DNA of 49,577 nucleotides, taken from contig DAIMZO010000014.1 of NCBI GenBank assembly GCA_036733925.1, positions 1 through 49,577 of the forward strand, read 5' to 3'. This DNA is from UBA2897 sp036733925. Lineage in GTDB: Bacteria; Bacillota; Negativicutes; Selenomonadales; Selenomonadaceae. Position 1 is the first letter of the stretch; each line of letters begins with the position of its first letter. Below are positions 23,788-32,272 of the stretch, piece by piece. A model generated the notes under the pieces. The model did no database searches. It saw only the letters and a program-made list of their open reading frames with translations, and was not told the DNA's origin. Position numbers and translations under genes: made by a program.

Positions 23788-25842
23788 TTGGATAAACGCA
23801 ACTACAGAAAGCTCGTCTACGCGGTCGTCTTGGCGACCAGCGCGGCAGCTATGCCGGGAATCAGCCACGCGGCGGACGCAGGCGCGGCCGCCGTGCAGAC
23901 GACGGCGGGGCAGGGGAGTGCCACGGCGGATGCGGCAAAGAGCACGGCGGCGGTGACCACTGCCAGTACGGCAGATCCGGCGAAAGACACGACGGCAGCA
24001 GTTGCGGCGAACGCCGCAGCCGCAAAGGCGCCGGAGAAGAAGGTCGATGAGACGACGGCTAAATGGGTCAAGAACCGTCCCGCTGAAGAGAGCATCACGA
24101 ACGGCATGAAGAAGTTCGAGGGCAAGACCATCGTCGACACCGTCTTTGACGGGACGAGCAAGCTCACGGACGCGACGGCGAAAGCCGCGATGACGATGCA
24201 CACGGGCGATATGTTCACGATGAGCGGCATGAACAAGGACCGCGAGGCCATCTACGCAACGGGCTATTTCTACGATCTCTATCCGAGCATCGAGGAAGTG
24301 CCGGAAGGCATCGTGCTGACCTATCACGTGCTTGAGAACCCGGTGCTGAAAAGCCTGACCATCAAGGGAAATACGGTCGAGAAGACCGATGACCTCATGA
24401 AGCTCGTTACCGTCAAGAACGGCGAGATCCTGAACAGCAAGACGCTGCATGAGAACGTGCAGGCCATCCAGGAGAAGTATCGCGCGGACGGCTACATCCT
24501 CGCGAAGATCACGGATCTCAATATCGACCGCAGCGGCGACCTCGTCATCGAGGTCAACGAGGGCACGCTCGAGGGCTATAAGGTCAAGGGCAACACGAAG
24601 ACCAAGGATTACGTCATCCTGCGCGAGATGCGCCAGAAGGTCGGCGAGCCGTTCAACTCGAAGAAGGCACGCCGCAGCATGCAGCGCGTCTACAACCTCG
24701 GCTTCTTCGAGGATGTCAACATCAAGATGAATCCGGGCGTGAACCCGAATGCGGTCATCATGGAGGTCGATGTCAAGGAGAAGCGCACGGGCTCGTTCGG
24801 CATCGGCGCCGGCTACTCGTCGGAGGACGGCCTGCTCGGCATGCTCAGCGTTTCCGATACGAACTTCCGCGGGACCGGCGATGCAGTCAGCATCAGCTAT
24901 GAGGTCAGCGGCGATGATACGGATGCGCACGGCTACACGTTCTCGTGGCGCCACCCGTACATCGACAAGAAAGAGACGGTCGGCACGTTCAAGCTCTATA
25001 ACCGCACGTATGAGACCGATGACTACGACTACAACGGCAACCTCATTGAGGAATACATGCGCGAATATTCGGGCGGCGAGATCACGCTCGGCCGTCCGGC
25101 CAGCGAGTACTCCACGAATTACGTGACGCTCCGCAACCGCAAGGATAAATACGTCAGCCATGAGTCGGATGAGAGCGGCTGGCCACGCGACAGCAGCATT
25201 GACTACAATACGAGCAGCGGCTATAGATTCAACTTCTCTACGTCGGATCAGGATGCGTGGCGCAAGTACAATTTCGGTACGACGCGCAGCCTTGGCTTCG
25301 ACCATGTCACGGATACGCGCGACAACGTCTACAATCCGACGACGGGCCGCCGCATCGCGATTTCGACGGAGCTCGCTGGGCTCGGCGGCGATTTTGATTT
25401 CCAGAAGATTTCCATCGAGGATCAGCGCTACTTCAAGGTCGGCCGCTCGCAGGTCATCGCCTTGCGCGGCATGGCGGGCTTCGGACACGGCCATATCTCG
25501 GAGTACAACCAGTTCCGCGTCGGCGGCCAAAGCTCGATCCGCGGCTACCGCGAGGATCAGTTCCGCGGCACGAAGATGGTTCTCGGGACGGTCGAATACC
25601 GCTTCCCGCTGATTTCGAAGGTGCAGGGCGCCATCTTCACCGACTGGGGCTCGGCATGGGATATCACGGGGCCGAACGGCGACCCGTTCCATCATCCGAA
25701 CGGTTATAAAGATGACTTCGAGCTCAAGGGCAGCGTCGGTATCGGCATCGCGCTGAACACGCCGATGGGCCCGCTGCGCCTCGACTACGGCCGCGGCAGC
25801 GACGGCGGCCGCGTGCACTTCCGCGTTGGCGGCTCGTTCTGA
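23788..25842 (+). CDS. bamA: Outer-membrane protein assembly factor BamA
   Basis: Omp85 protein that folds beta-barrels into the outer membrane. It starts at a TTG with AGGAGGT seven bases upstream. The 684 residues comprise a signal peptide (cleavage near ISHA-AD), an Ala/Thr-rich low-complexity linker at 30-85, three POTRA domains at roughly 105-330 (fewer than the five of E. coli), and the barrel from about 330 to the terminal Phe. The lid-loop motif is SSIRGYREDQFRG, and the C-terminal strand RVHFRVGGSF is typical. The next gene begins three bases after its stop. Confidence 0.95.
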   Translation: MDKRNYRKLVYAVVLATSAAAMPGISHAADAGAAAVQTTAGQGSATADAAKSTAAVTTASTADPAKDTTAAVAANAAAAKAPEKKVDETTAKWVKNRPAEESITNGMKKFEGKTIVDTVFDGTSKLTDATAKAAMTMHTGDMFTMSGMNKDREAIYATGYFYDLYPSIEEVPEGIVLTYHVLENPVLKSLTIKGNTVEKTDDLMKLVTVKNGEILNSKTLHENVQAIQEKYRADGYILAKITDLNIDRSGDLVIEVNEGTLEGYKVKGNTKTKDYVILREMRQKVGEPFNSKKARRSMQRVYNLGFFEDVNIKMNPGVNPNAVIMEVDVKEKRTGSFGIGAGYSSEDGLLGMLSVSDTNFRGTGDAVSISYEVSGDDTDAHGYTFSWRHPYIDKKETVGTFKLYNRTYETDDYDYNGNLIEEYMREYSGGEITLGRPASEYSTNYVTLRNRKDKYVSHESDESGWPRDSSIDYNTSSGYRFNFSTSDQDAWRKYNFGTTRSLGFDHVTDTRDNVYNPTTGRRIAISTELAGLGGDFDFQKISIEDQRYFKVGRSQVIALRGMAGFGHGHISEYNQFRVGGQSSIRGYREDQFRGTKMVLGTVEYRFPLISKVQGAIFTDWGSAWDITGPNGDPFHHPNGYKDDFELKGSVGIGIALNTPMGPLRLDYGRGSDGGRVHFRVGGSF

Positions 25843-25844
25843 TC

Positions 25845-27140
25845 ATGAATCGGATTCTGCGGGGCATATTCTGCCTCGCTTTATGCTATGGCCTGTTTGC
25901 GATTGCTATTCCGGCGGGAGCACAGGCGGCTGGCTGCATCGATACGGTCGCGGCATCGGTCGAGGGCGGCGGTCTGCCCGTGCTCGTGCAGCAGCGCATG
26001 GAGAAAAGCGTGCAGGTCATCGCGGAACAGGTGCTCACAGGCAAGCCGGAAGACGGCAATCACGAAGCGGACGCGGAACTGATCCGCGAGGTCTTCGACA
26101 AGGTGCTCGTCGGCTACACCGTGCAGTACGTGTCGGTCGATACCGATGGGGACTCGGCGGCCTGCGTCCGCGTGACGTTGCTGCCGTGGTCCGACACCAT
26201 CCGGCAGGTGCGGGTCGACACGACAATCGACGGCATGCCGCCGGTGGTCGAGGAGATGGTCCGCAAGGATCTCCAGAAGGTCGACGATGTGTTCGAGGAC
26301 GCGCTGCTCGGCCTGCCGATTGCGGCGACCGACTGGACGAATGGCGTGCTGAAGCAGCATCTGCGCGAGTACCTGCACAGCCACCTGCCGGAGTTCCGCG
26401 GGGATTTCGACCTCGTGACGGAGGCGGACGGCGTCATGCGCGTGAAGCTCACGGTCTATCCGACTCTGCCCGTCGTGCGGACGACGGATCTCTCCATGCG
26501 CTCGGATACGGTCCCGAACTTCACGCTGCTCGGGCGGCGGACACTCTTGCAGGAGCACGCGGATCAGATGGTCGGCGTGCCGGTCGCGTTCATCGCGCGG
26601 CATCACGCGGATTTCGAGGCGTATCTCGCGCAGACGATGGACTCTTTGCCGGAGTTCCGGCAGGCGGCGATGCGCACGAAGGTCACGATCGACCCGGGCG
26701 AGCGCCTGTACATCATGAGCCGCTCGGATACCACGCAGTTCCGCCTGCGCCTGACGGGCTGGCTCGACATGGGCCGCTCGCATCAGAGCAACCGCGACCT
26801 GCTTTTCCGGTTGCATGCCGGGACGATGCTTTCCGGACAGGACGAGCTGTTCCTGCAGCTCGACTTCCTGCCGCAGGACGTCGACTGGGACTGGCAGACG
26901 GGCTATGCGCACCGGCTGTCGAGCAAAGGCACCGGAGAGCTCCGCTATGACCTGCGCAGAGAGGCGATGCTTTTCAGCCTGAAGCAGTATTTCCTGCCGA
27001 AATGGTGGCTGCGCTGGGAGTACCGCCGTGCAGACCAGCTGAGCGAGACGGCAGTCGGCTATCGGATGCACGACTTCCTGAGCGTCGAGGCCATCACCGA
27101 CCCGCATGACAACTGGCTGCGGCTGATCGGATATTTTTGA
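25845..27140 (+). CDS. Exported protein coupled to bamA, possible small outer-membrane barrel
   Basis: A 431-residue protein starting three bases after bamA stops. It has a signal peptide (cleavage near AGAQA-AG). Residues 40-285 alternate helices and strands in a way that recalls POTRA-like domains (for example VRVTLLPWSDTIRQVRVDTTID and VTIDPGERLYIMSR). From about 290 there are regular amphipathic strands (LRLTGWLDMG, LFRLHAGTML, ELRYDLRREAMLFSL), ending with Phe in LRLIGYF, like a small barrel. I do not recognise the family. Position and shape suggest an accessory of BamA or a specialised assembly protein. Confidence 0.65.
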   Translation: MNRILRGIFCLALCYGLFAIAIPAGAQAAGCIDTVAASVEGGGLPVLVQQRMEKSVQVIAEQVLTGKPEDGNHEADAELIREVFDKVLVGYTVQYVSVDTDGDSAACVRVTLLPWSDTIRQVRVDTTIDGMPPVVEEMVRKDLQKVDDVFEDALLGLPIAATDWTNGVLKQHLREYLHSHLPEFRGDFDLVTEADGVMRVKLTVYPTLPVVRTTDLSMRSDTVPNFTLLGRRTLLQEHADQMVGVPVAFIARHHADFEAYLAQTMDSLPEFRQAAMRTKVTIDPGERLYIMSRSDTTQFRLRLTGWLDMGRSHQSNRDLLFRLHAGTMLSGQDELFLQLDFLPQDVDWDWQTGYAHRLSSKGTGELRYDLRREAMLFSLKQYFLPKWWLRWEYRRADQLSETAVGYRMHDFLSVEAITDPHDNWLRLIGYF

Positions 27141-27170
27141 TGGATTGATGGATAGAATGCGGGCAATCTC

Positions 27171-27199
27171 TTGATTAAGAAAACAGAGTTTGCTATAAT
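27171..27199 (+). promoter_or_regulatory. Sigma-70 promoter before the first ompH gene
   Basis: TTGATT at 27171-27176, 17 bases, TATAAT at 27194-27199, with a TG one base before the -10 box. It gives the chaperone gene its own transcript inside the cluster. Confidence 0.8.
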
Positions 27200-27268
27200 G
27201 TATTTGCTTTGAATTCATAAAAGACTCCAGACGAATACAGTCCTGATAAGGAAAAGGAGAAAAACAAA

Positions 27269-27733
27269 ATGGTAAGACTTCAGAAGAAAACGGTAAAGAT
27301 CGTCAGCGTCATCATCGCGCTCGTCTTTGTTGGTTCCGTCGTGGCACTCGCCCTGACGCAGTCCGGTTCCGGTATCGCGTCGGCAGCAAGCTCGAACGTC
27401 GGCGTCGTGGACTACCGTCAGGTCGGCAGCTCGCATCCGCAGCTCCAGAGCGCGAATGCAGAGATGCAGAAAGCCGTTCAGGATGCGCAGAAAGAGTTCG
27501 AGGAGAAATCCAAGAACATGAGCGATCAGGAGAAGAACGACTATTATCAGCAGACGCAGCAGCGCCTCCAGCAGAAGAACCAGGAGCTCATGGAGCCAAT
27601 CCAGAAGAGCATTGAGGATAACGTCAAGAAAGTCGCTGAGAAGAAGGGCCTTTCGGTCGTCCTCGACAAGAGCGCTGTCGTGTACGGCGGCACGGACATC
27701 ACGCAGGATGTCATCAATTCCATTTCCAAGTAA
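27269..27733 (+). CDS. OmpH/Skp-family periplasmic chaperone, first copy
   Basis: Skp holds unfolded outer-membrane proteins in the periplasm until BamA takes them. The 154-residue product has an N-terminal hydrophobic segment at 10-31 (signal peptide or anchor, with no perfect cleavage site before SAASSN), the short strand NVGVVDYRQV typical of the family, a charged helical hairpin rich in Gln, Lys and Glu, and the family's closing strand and helix (LSVVLDKSAVVYGGTDITQDVI). AAGGAG lies about nine bases before the ATG. It sits between the bamA-coupled gene and two further relatives. Confidence 0.88.
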   Translation: MVRLQKKTVKIVSVIIALVFVGSVVALALTQSGSGIASAASSNVGVVDYRQVGSSHPQLQSANAEMQKAVQDAQKEFEEKSKNMSDQEKNDYYQQTQQRLQQKNQELMEPIQKSIEDNVKKVAEKKGLSVVLDKSAVVYGGTDITQDVINSISK

Positions 27734-27737
27734 AATA

Positions 27738-27760
27738 AGTGCCGGCGGCCGGCGCTTTGG
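27738..27760 (+). terminator. Short GC hairpin after the first ompH gene
   Basis: AGTGCCGG pairs with CCGGCGCT around a four-base loop, followed by TTTGG. A weak terminator or an mRNA 3'-protecting stem. Confidence 0.45.
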
Positions 27761-27802
27761 TCGGGAGACAGGGATGCGTTCCTGCTTCCCTATGAGCAGG
27801 GT

Positions 27803-27835
27803 AGTACCGGGTCATTGGTGACTCGGTACTTCTTT
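27803..27835 (+). terminator. Second hairpin terminator after the first ompH gene
   Basis: AGTACCGGGTCA at 27803-27814 pairs with TGACTCGGTACT at 27819-27830 around TTGG, followed by TCTTT. This could separate the strongly expressed first ompH from the second. Confidence 0.5.
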
Positions 27836-27881
27836 CGTGTAGGGGACTGTTCCGATGCGTTCTATACGGGGAGGCGGGCTG

Positions 27882-28976
27882 ATGGCGGAAGAAGAGAAGA
27901 AGGCGCAGGCGTCAGGTAATCCGAGGAAAAAGAAGCGGGCTGTGCTGATCGGCGCCCTGACCGCCGTGCTGCTCGTCGCTCTCGGCGCGTGGCTGCTGCG
28001 CACGGCGTTGACGCCGAAACCAGCCGCGGCGCCGGACGCGGCCTCATCCATCGGCATGATGGATCTCGAGACCGTGCTGAAGGCGCATCCTTCCTACGAC
28101 AAGCTGCAGGAACTCGAGAAGGAGAAGCAGGCCATCCTGCTCGAACTCGAGGATCTCGAGGATCCCGGCGACGGGCAGGAGATGGAGATGCAGGCCCCGC
28201 AGCTCGACAGCAAGCCGTTCGATGACTCCGTCTGGCAGAAGAACGCACAGGCGGTCATCGGCGGGCGGTCGCAGCTCGAGCGCGAGCGCAAGAGCCTGCG
28301 GAAATCCTACGAGGAAAAGCACGAGGCCGAGTATGAGGCGCGGAAAAACGCGCTCGACGGCGAGTACCGCAACGCCATCTTGAACCTGCAGATCAAGCTC
28401 GACAACCGCGATGCCATGCGCCTCAGCGCGGCGGACGTATCCTCGCTTGAGGATCAGCTCACATCGCTGAAACAGGAACGCGGCTATCGGCAGTGGCAGC
28501 TCTATCAGAACTGGCAGCGGGAAATCGACAGCTATGTGTCCGCCATCATGGATCCGAAAATCGAGGCGTGGAAGGCGCAGGCGAAGACGGTGCACGACCA
28601 GCAGGCTTCTGCCGCGCTTGCCAAGCAGTCCGAGGCGCAGGCACGGGACACGCAGACCATGCAGGCGCAGGCGGAGCAGATGAACGCGGCGCAGAAAGCG
28701 CAGCTGCGGCTTGGCAAGCAGAAAGCCCTGCAGGACAAGCAGGACGAGCTTGACGCGCTCGAGTCCCATATCCTGAACGATATCGCGGGGCGTGCCGCGA
28801 AGCTCGCCATCCTGCATCATTTCACGCTGGTCTTTGCGACGCCAGCGCGCACGATCCCATCGCTGCTTTACGAGAAGATGCCGTTTGGCGTCCAGCCGGA
28901 GCAGTATCAGGATGTGATTCCCGTCGATGGTACGGATATCACGGATGAAATGGTCGAGGAAATGCAAAGCCTTTGA
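27882..28976 (+). CDS. Long OmpH/Skp-like protein with N-terminal membrane anchor
   Basis: The start at 27882 (MAEEEKKAQAS) follows GGGAGGCGGG; 364 residues is more than twice normal Skp size. A basic N-terminus and one membrane span at about 20-42 are followed by the family strand SIGMMDLETVLKAHPSY, then a long charged coiled coil from about 75 to 300, and the closing strand region FTLVFATPARTI and GTDITDEMVEEM that mirrors the end of the short OmpH copies. So it looks like an enlarged, inner-membrane-anchored relative with longer arms. No cleavable signal is evident. Confidence 0.75.
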   Translation: MAEEEKKAQASGNPRKKKRAVLIGALTAVLLVALGAWLLRTALTPKPAAAPDAASSIGMMDLETVLKAHPSYDKLQELEKEKQAILLELEDLEDPGDGQEMEMQAPQLDSKPFDDSVWQKNAQAVIGGRSQLERERKSLRKSYEEKHEAEYEARKNALDGEYRNAILNLQIKLDNRDAMRLSAADVSSLEDQLTSLKQERGYRQWQLYQNWQREIDSYVSAIMDPKIEAWKAQAKTVHDQQASAALAKQSEAQARDTQTMQAQAEQMNAAQKAQLRLGKQKALQDKQDELDALESHILNDIAGRAAKLAILHHFTLVFATPARTIPSLLYEKMPFGVQPEQYQDVIPVDGTDITDEMVEEMQSL

Positions 28977-29000
28977 TTTTTCATCTTTATGTCGTAAAAT
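28973..29000 (+). promoter_or_regulatory. Promoter before the third ompH gene
   Basis: TTGATT at 28973-28978, 16 bases, TAAAAT at 28995-29000. The -35 box overlaps the stop codon of the preceding gene. Confidence 0.6.
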
Positions 29001-29051
29001 GATTCTTGCCAACAGATACAATCGAAATACAGAAAGAAGTTGTAAATCATT

Positions 29052-29489
29052 ATGAAGTTACGGAAAAAGTCCATGGCTCTGCTGATCGGCGCAATGGCAG
29101 TCATGATGCTGACGGCCGGCTGCGGCAAAGTCAAGGTCGGCTACATCGAGGGCTCCCGCGTCATGAAGGAGGCCCCGCAGATCACGGCAATCGTCGACGA
29201 GGGCAACCAGAAGATGGCGGATGCGCAGAAGGAAGCTGAGGACAAGATGCAGCAGAATCCGGACATGAGCCAGGAGGATGCGCAGAAGCTCCAGCAGGAT
29301 ACGCAGCGCAAGCTTATGGGCCTCAACCAGTCCTACAGCATCCAGGTCAAGCAGAAGCTCGATACCGTGCTCGACGGGGTTGCGCAAAGCAAGAAGCTCG
29401 ATGTCGTGATCGACAGCGAGAAGGAGCAGCCGACGGCAATCACGGGTGCTGTGGACGTAACGGATGATGTCATCGCGAAATTGCAGTAA
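29052..29489 (+). CDS. OmpH/Skp-family lipoprotein, third copy
   Basis: A 145-residue protein with a lipoprotein signal: basic start MKLRKKS, hydrophobic core, and the lipobox LTAGC with Cys24. After it come the family strand KVGYIEGSRVMKEAP, a Gln/Lys/Asp-rich helical hairpin, and the closing region LDVVIDSEKEQPTAITGAVDVTDDVI, which lines up with the first copy. The lipid anchor would hold this chaperone at a membrane. It starts 51 bases after its own -10 box and runs into lpxD 20 bases later. Confidence 0.88.
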   Translation: MKLRKKSMALLIGAMAVMMLTAGCGKVKVGYIEGSRVMKEAPQITAIVDEGNQKMADAQKEAEDKMQQNPDMSQEDAQKLQQDTQRKLMGLNQSYSIQVKQKLDTVLDGVAQSKKLDVVIDSEKEQPTAITGAVDVTDDVIAKLQ

Positions 29490-29508
29490 GCAGTAAGGAT
29501 GGTAAGGC

Positions 29509-30522
29509 ATGAAAAAGACATTACGGGAGATTGCGGAGCTCGTCGGCGCGCGGCTCGAGGGTGACGGCGATATCGTCATTTCCGGGCTCGACAATATCGA
29601 GGGCGCGGGCCCGCACGAGCTGACCTTTGCCGTGGAGCCGCATATCGATGAGGCGCGGGAGTGCAAAGCGGCGGCCGTCATGCTGCCGGAGGGCGTGGAG
29701 GATTTCCCGAAGCCGGCGATTTACGTCGAGGAACCGCGTGCGGCTTTCGCGAAGCTTCTCGATATCTTCACGCCGAAGCTCGTTTTCGAGAAGGGCGTGA
29801 GCCCCGAGGCGCATATCGGCAAAGATGTGAAGATCGGCCGTGATGTCGTCATCATGCCATTTGCCGTCGTCGATGATCATGCGGTCATCGGAGACCGCGT
29901 GACGCTTTACCCGCATACCTATATCGGCCAGTACGCCGAGGTCGAGGACGATACGGTGATCTACTCGAGTGCGACGGTCCGCGAGCACTGCCATGTCGGC
30001 AAGCGCTGCGTGATCCACAGCTCGGCGGTCATCGGCTCCGATGGCTTCGGCTTCACGACGAAGGACGGCGTGCACACAAAGGTACCGCAGGTCGGCAACG
30101 TCGTGCTCGAGGACGACGTTGAGATCGGCGCGCACGACGGCATCGATCGCGCGGCGATGGGGTCGACCGTCATCGGCCACGGCACGAAGATTGATAATCT
30201 CGTGCATATCGGGCACAACTGCAAGATCGGCCCGAACTGCCTGATCGTCGCACAGACGGGCATCTCCGGTTCGACGACGGTCGGTCACAACGTGACGTTC
30301 GGCGGACAGGTCGGCACGGTCGGCCATATCACGATTGGCGCGAACTCGGTCTACGCGGCGCGCTCGGGCATCATCGGCAATATGCCGGAGGGCGTGTTCT
30401 GTGCGGGCTTCCCGGTTCAGCAGCACACGGAATGGCTGCGCATGCAGGCGGGCATGAAGCATCTGCCGGAGATCTACAAGAAGCTCCGCAAGCTCGAGAA
30501 GAAACTGGGAAAACAAGAATAG
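29509..30522 (+). CDS. lpxD: UDP-3-O-acylglucosamine N-acyltransferase LpxD
   Basis: Adds the second, N-linked hydroxyacyl chain in lipid A synthesis. The 337 residues show the N-terminal uridine-binding domain (residues 1-100), about ten hexapeptide-repeat turns of a left-handed beta-helix (for example GKDVKIGRDVVIMPFAVV), the catalytic His in LVHIGHNCKIGPNC, and a C-terminal helix (LPEIYKKLRKLEKKLGKQ). It follows the lipoprotein OmpH gene by 20 bases and ends in a strong terminator. Its place after bamA and ompH is the order widely kept in diderm bacteria. Confidence 0.96.
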   Translation: MKKTLREIAELVGARLEGDGDIVISGLDNIEGAGPHELTFAVEPHIDEARECKAAAVMLPEGVEDFPKPAIYVEEPRAAFAKLLDIFTPKLVFEKGVSPEAHIGKDVKIGRDVVIMPFAVVDDHAVIGDRVTLYPHTYIGQYAEVEDDTVIYSSATVREHCHVGKRCVIHSSAVIGSDGFGFTTKDGVHTKVPQVGNVVLEDDVEIGAHDGIDRAAMGSTVIGHGTKIDNLVHIGHNCKIGPNCLIVAQTGISGSTTVGHNVTFGGQVGTVGHITIGANSVYAARSGIIGNMPEGVFCAGFPVQQHTEWLRMQAGMKHLPEIYKKLRKLEKKLGKQE

Positions 30523-30529
30523 AACGGAT

Positions 30530-30556
30530 GCCTTCCCCTATGGGGAAGGCTTTTTT
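30530..30556 (+). terminator. Rho-independent terminator after lpxD
   Basis: GCCTTCCCC at 30530-30538 pairs perfectly with GGGGAAGGC at 30542-30550 around TAT, followed by six T. The next gene begins only 17 bases after it, so some read-through is likely. Confidence 0.9.
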
Positions 30557-30572
30557 ATAGGAGAGTTTGTGT

Positions 30573-31439
30573 ATGTTGAGCTACTATCTGTTGAAAATCA
30601 TGAGCTTCGTCGCCTGCCTGCTGCCGCGTTCGCTGTCGGAGCTCGTCGGCCGCGCGCTCGGCGCGCTCGCCTGGCCGCTCGTGCCCGCGAAGCGCAAGGA
30701 GCTTGCGCGGCGGCAGATTGCGGCGTGCCTGCACACGGATGAGGCGGAGACGCGCCGCATCGCGCGGGCGTCTGCCGTCCGCTTCGGGCCGATGTTCCTG
30801 GAGGTCCTGCGCTTCCCCGTGATCCGTCGGCATATCGAGCAGTACGTGCGCGTCGAGGGCCTCGAGAAGCTCCAGAAGGTCATGGAAGAGGGCAGCGGCG
30901 CGATCATCGCGACGGGGCACTCCGGCAACTGGGAGCTCATGGGCGGCGCGTTCGCGCAGTATGGCATCCCGCTCGTCGGCGTCGCGAAGAAGCAGAAGGC
31001 TGCGGGTGCGGACCGCTTCATCATGGAGTACCGCACGATGATCGGCATGCATATCACCTACACAAAGGGTGTCCGCGAGATGTTTGATATGCTGAAGAAG
31101 GGCTGGTTCATCGGCCTGATCATGGATCAGGATCCGAGCCGCCACGACGGCATCGTCATCGACTTCTTCGATCAGCCGACAAACACGGTCGCGGGCCCCG
31201 CGTCGATGGCGCGCTTCCAGAACGTGCCGATTTTCCCGGCGTTCATGCATCGCGAGGCCGACGGCACGCACACCCTCGTCGTCTACGACCCGATAACCGT
31301 CGAGAAGACGAAGGACAAGCGCGCCGACATCCGCCGCACAACCCAGCTGCTGAATGACGATATCGAGCGCCATATCCGCCAGTACCCAGAAGAATGGTTC
31401 TGGCTCCACGACCGCTGGAAATCCATGCGGGAGGATTAA
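30573..31439 (+). CDS. LpxL/HtrB-family lipid A acyltransferase
   Basis: Inner-membrane enzyme that adds the secondary acyl chain to lipid A. The ATG at 30573 has AGGAGAG seven bases upstream and gives 288 residues. The family's catalytic HX4E motif is H116-SGNW-E121 in ATGHSGNWELMGG, and the later stretches LIMDQDPSRHDGIVIDFF and PASMARFQNVPIFPAF are also conserved in the family. An N-terminal hydrophobic helix anchors it. It is the last plus-strand gene of the outer-membrane cluster and overlaps the convergent yigZ by four bases. Confidence 0.93.
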   Translation: MLSYYLLKIMSFVACLLPRSLSELVGRALGALAWPLVPAKRKELARRQIAACLHTDEAETRRIARASAVRFGPMFLEVLRFPVIRRHIEQYVRVEGLEKLQKVMEEGSGAIIATGHSGNWELMGGAFAQYGIPLVGVAKKQKAAGADRFIMEYRTMIGMHITYTKGVREMFDMLKKGWFIGLIMDQDPSRHDGIVIDFFDQPTNTVAGPASMARFQNVPIFPAFMHREADGTHTLVVYDPITVEKTKDKRADIRRTTQLLNDDIERHIRQYPEEWFWLHDRWKSMRED

Positions 31440-32086
31440 GAAACAAATCCGGTCTTTACAGGGATGAGCACGGGCTCATCCTTTTTTTGTCGGAAATTGC
31501 CGCTCGTGAGGTCGGTGATGGCGGTCAGGATGGCTTCCTGCTGTTCGGGCTCGAGGAGCAGGTGGAGCGTGACGTTCTCGGCGTAATCGGCCGGCTGCGT
31601 GCGGATGCTTCCGGCGCGCAGGCAGTTCTCGAGCGTGGCGAGCAGGCTGTAGTCGACGGTTATGGCATACGGGATGAATTCGGTCATCGCGATGGTCGTG
31701 GCGGCGTCGAGGCCGAGCACAGCGGAGTGGCTGTAGGCGCGGATCAGGCCGCCAGCGCCGAGCTTGATGCCGCCGAAATAGCGCGTGACGACGAGCACGA
31801 CGTCGGTGATGCCGCGTTTCTTGATGGCCTCGAGGATTGGATTGCCGGCCGTTCCGCCTGGCTCTCCGTCGTCGTTCGACTTCTGCAGATTGGATTTCGG
31901 CCCGAGCACCCAGGCCGAGCAGTTATGCCGCGCGTCGTAGAAGCGCTTCTTCATCTTCTGCACGAAGGCGCGTGCCTCCTCCTCTGTTTCGACATGCGCG
32001 AGATGGGTCAGGAACCGGGATTTCTGGATGACGTACTCCGTCTCGAGGCGGTCGTCCCGCTCCTCGATGGTCTGATAAAGCACCAT
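31436..32086 (-). CDS. yigZ: YigZ/IMPACT-family protein
   Basis: The 216-residue protein has the UPF0029/IMPACT N-terminal domain with its signature motifs (EYVIQKSRFLTHLAHV, DARHNCSAWVLG, DDGEPGGTAGNPIL, VTRYFGGIKLGAGGL) and the smaller DUF1949 domain from about 140. Proteins of this kind are cytoplasmic; relatives bind ribosome- or translation-linked partners, but the bacterial role is not settled. GAGAGGAA precedes the ATG. It is convergent with the lipid A acyltransferase gene and divergent from the permease. Confidence 0.93.
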   Translation of the reverse strand: MVLYQTIEERDDRLETEYVIQKSRFLTHLAHVETEEEARAFVQKMKKRFYDARHNCSAWVLGPKSNLQKSNDDGEPGGTAGNPILEAIKKRGITDVVLVVTRYFGGIKLGAGGLIRAYSHSAVLGLDAATTIAMTEFIPYAITVDYSLLATLENCLRAGSIRTQPADYAENVTLHLLLEPEQQEAILTAITDLTSGNFRQKKDEPVLIPVKTGFVS

Positions 32087-32272
32087 GATAATTCCTCTCT
32101 ATTATTTCTAAAAAAAGACAAAAATCTGCCGAAAATTTTTCGTGAACTTTTATGGTAATTTACCCGCGTTTGTAGTATCCTTTAGAGGACAAATAAATGA
32201 AGCATCGCGGATGGCAGCAGCTATACAAATCGCAGATAGAAGCGGTGCTGGGAAGGTTGTGTTAGTAAGGCC

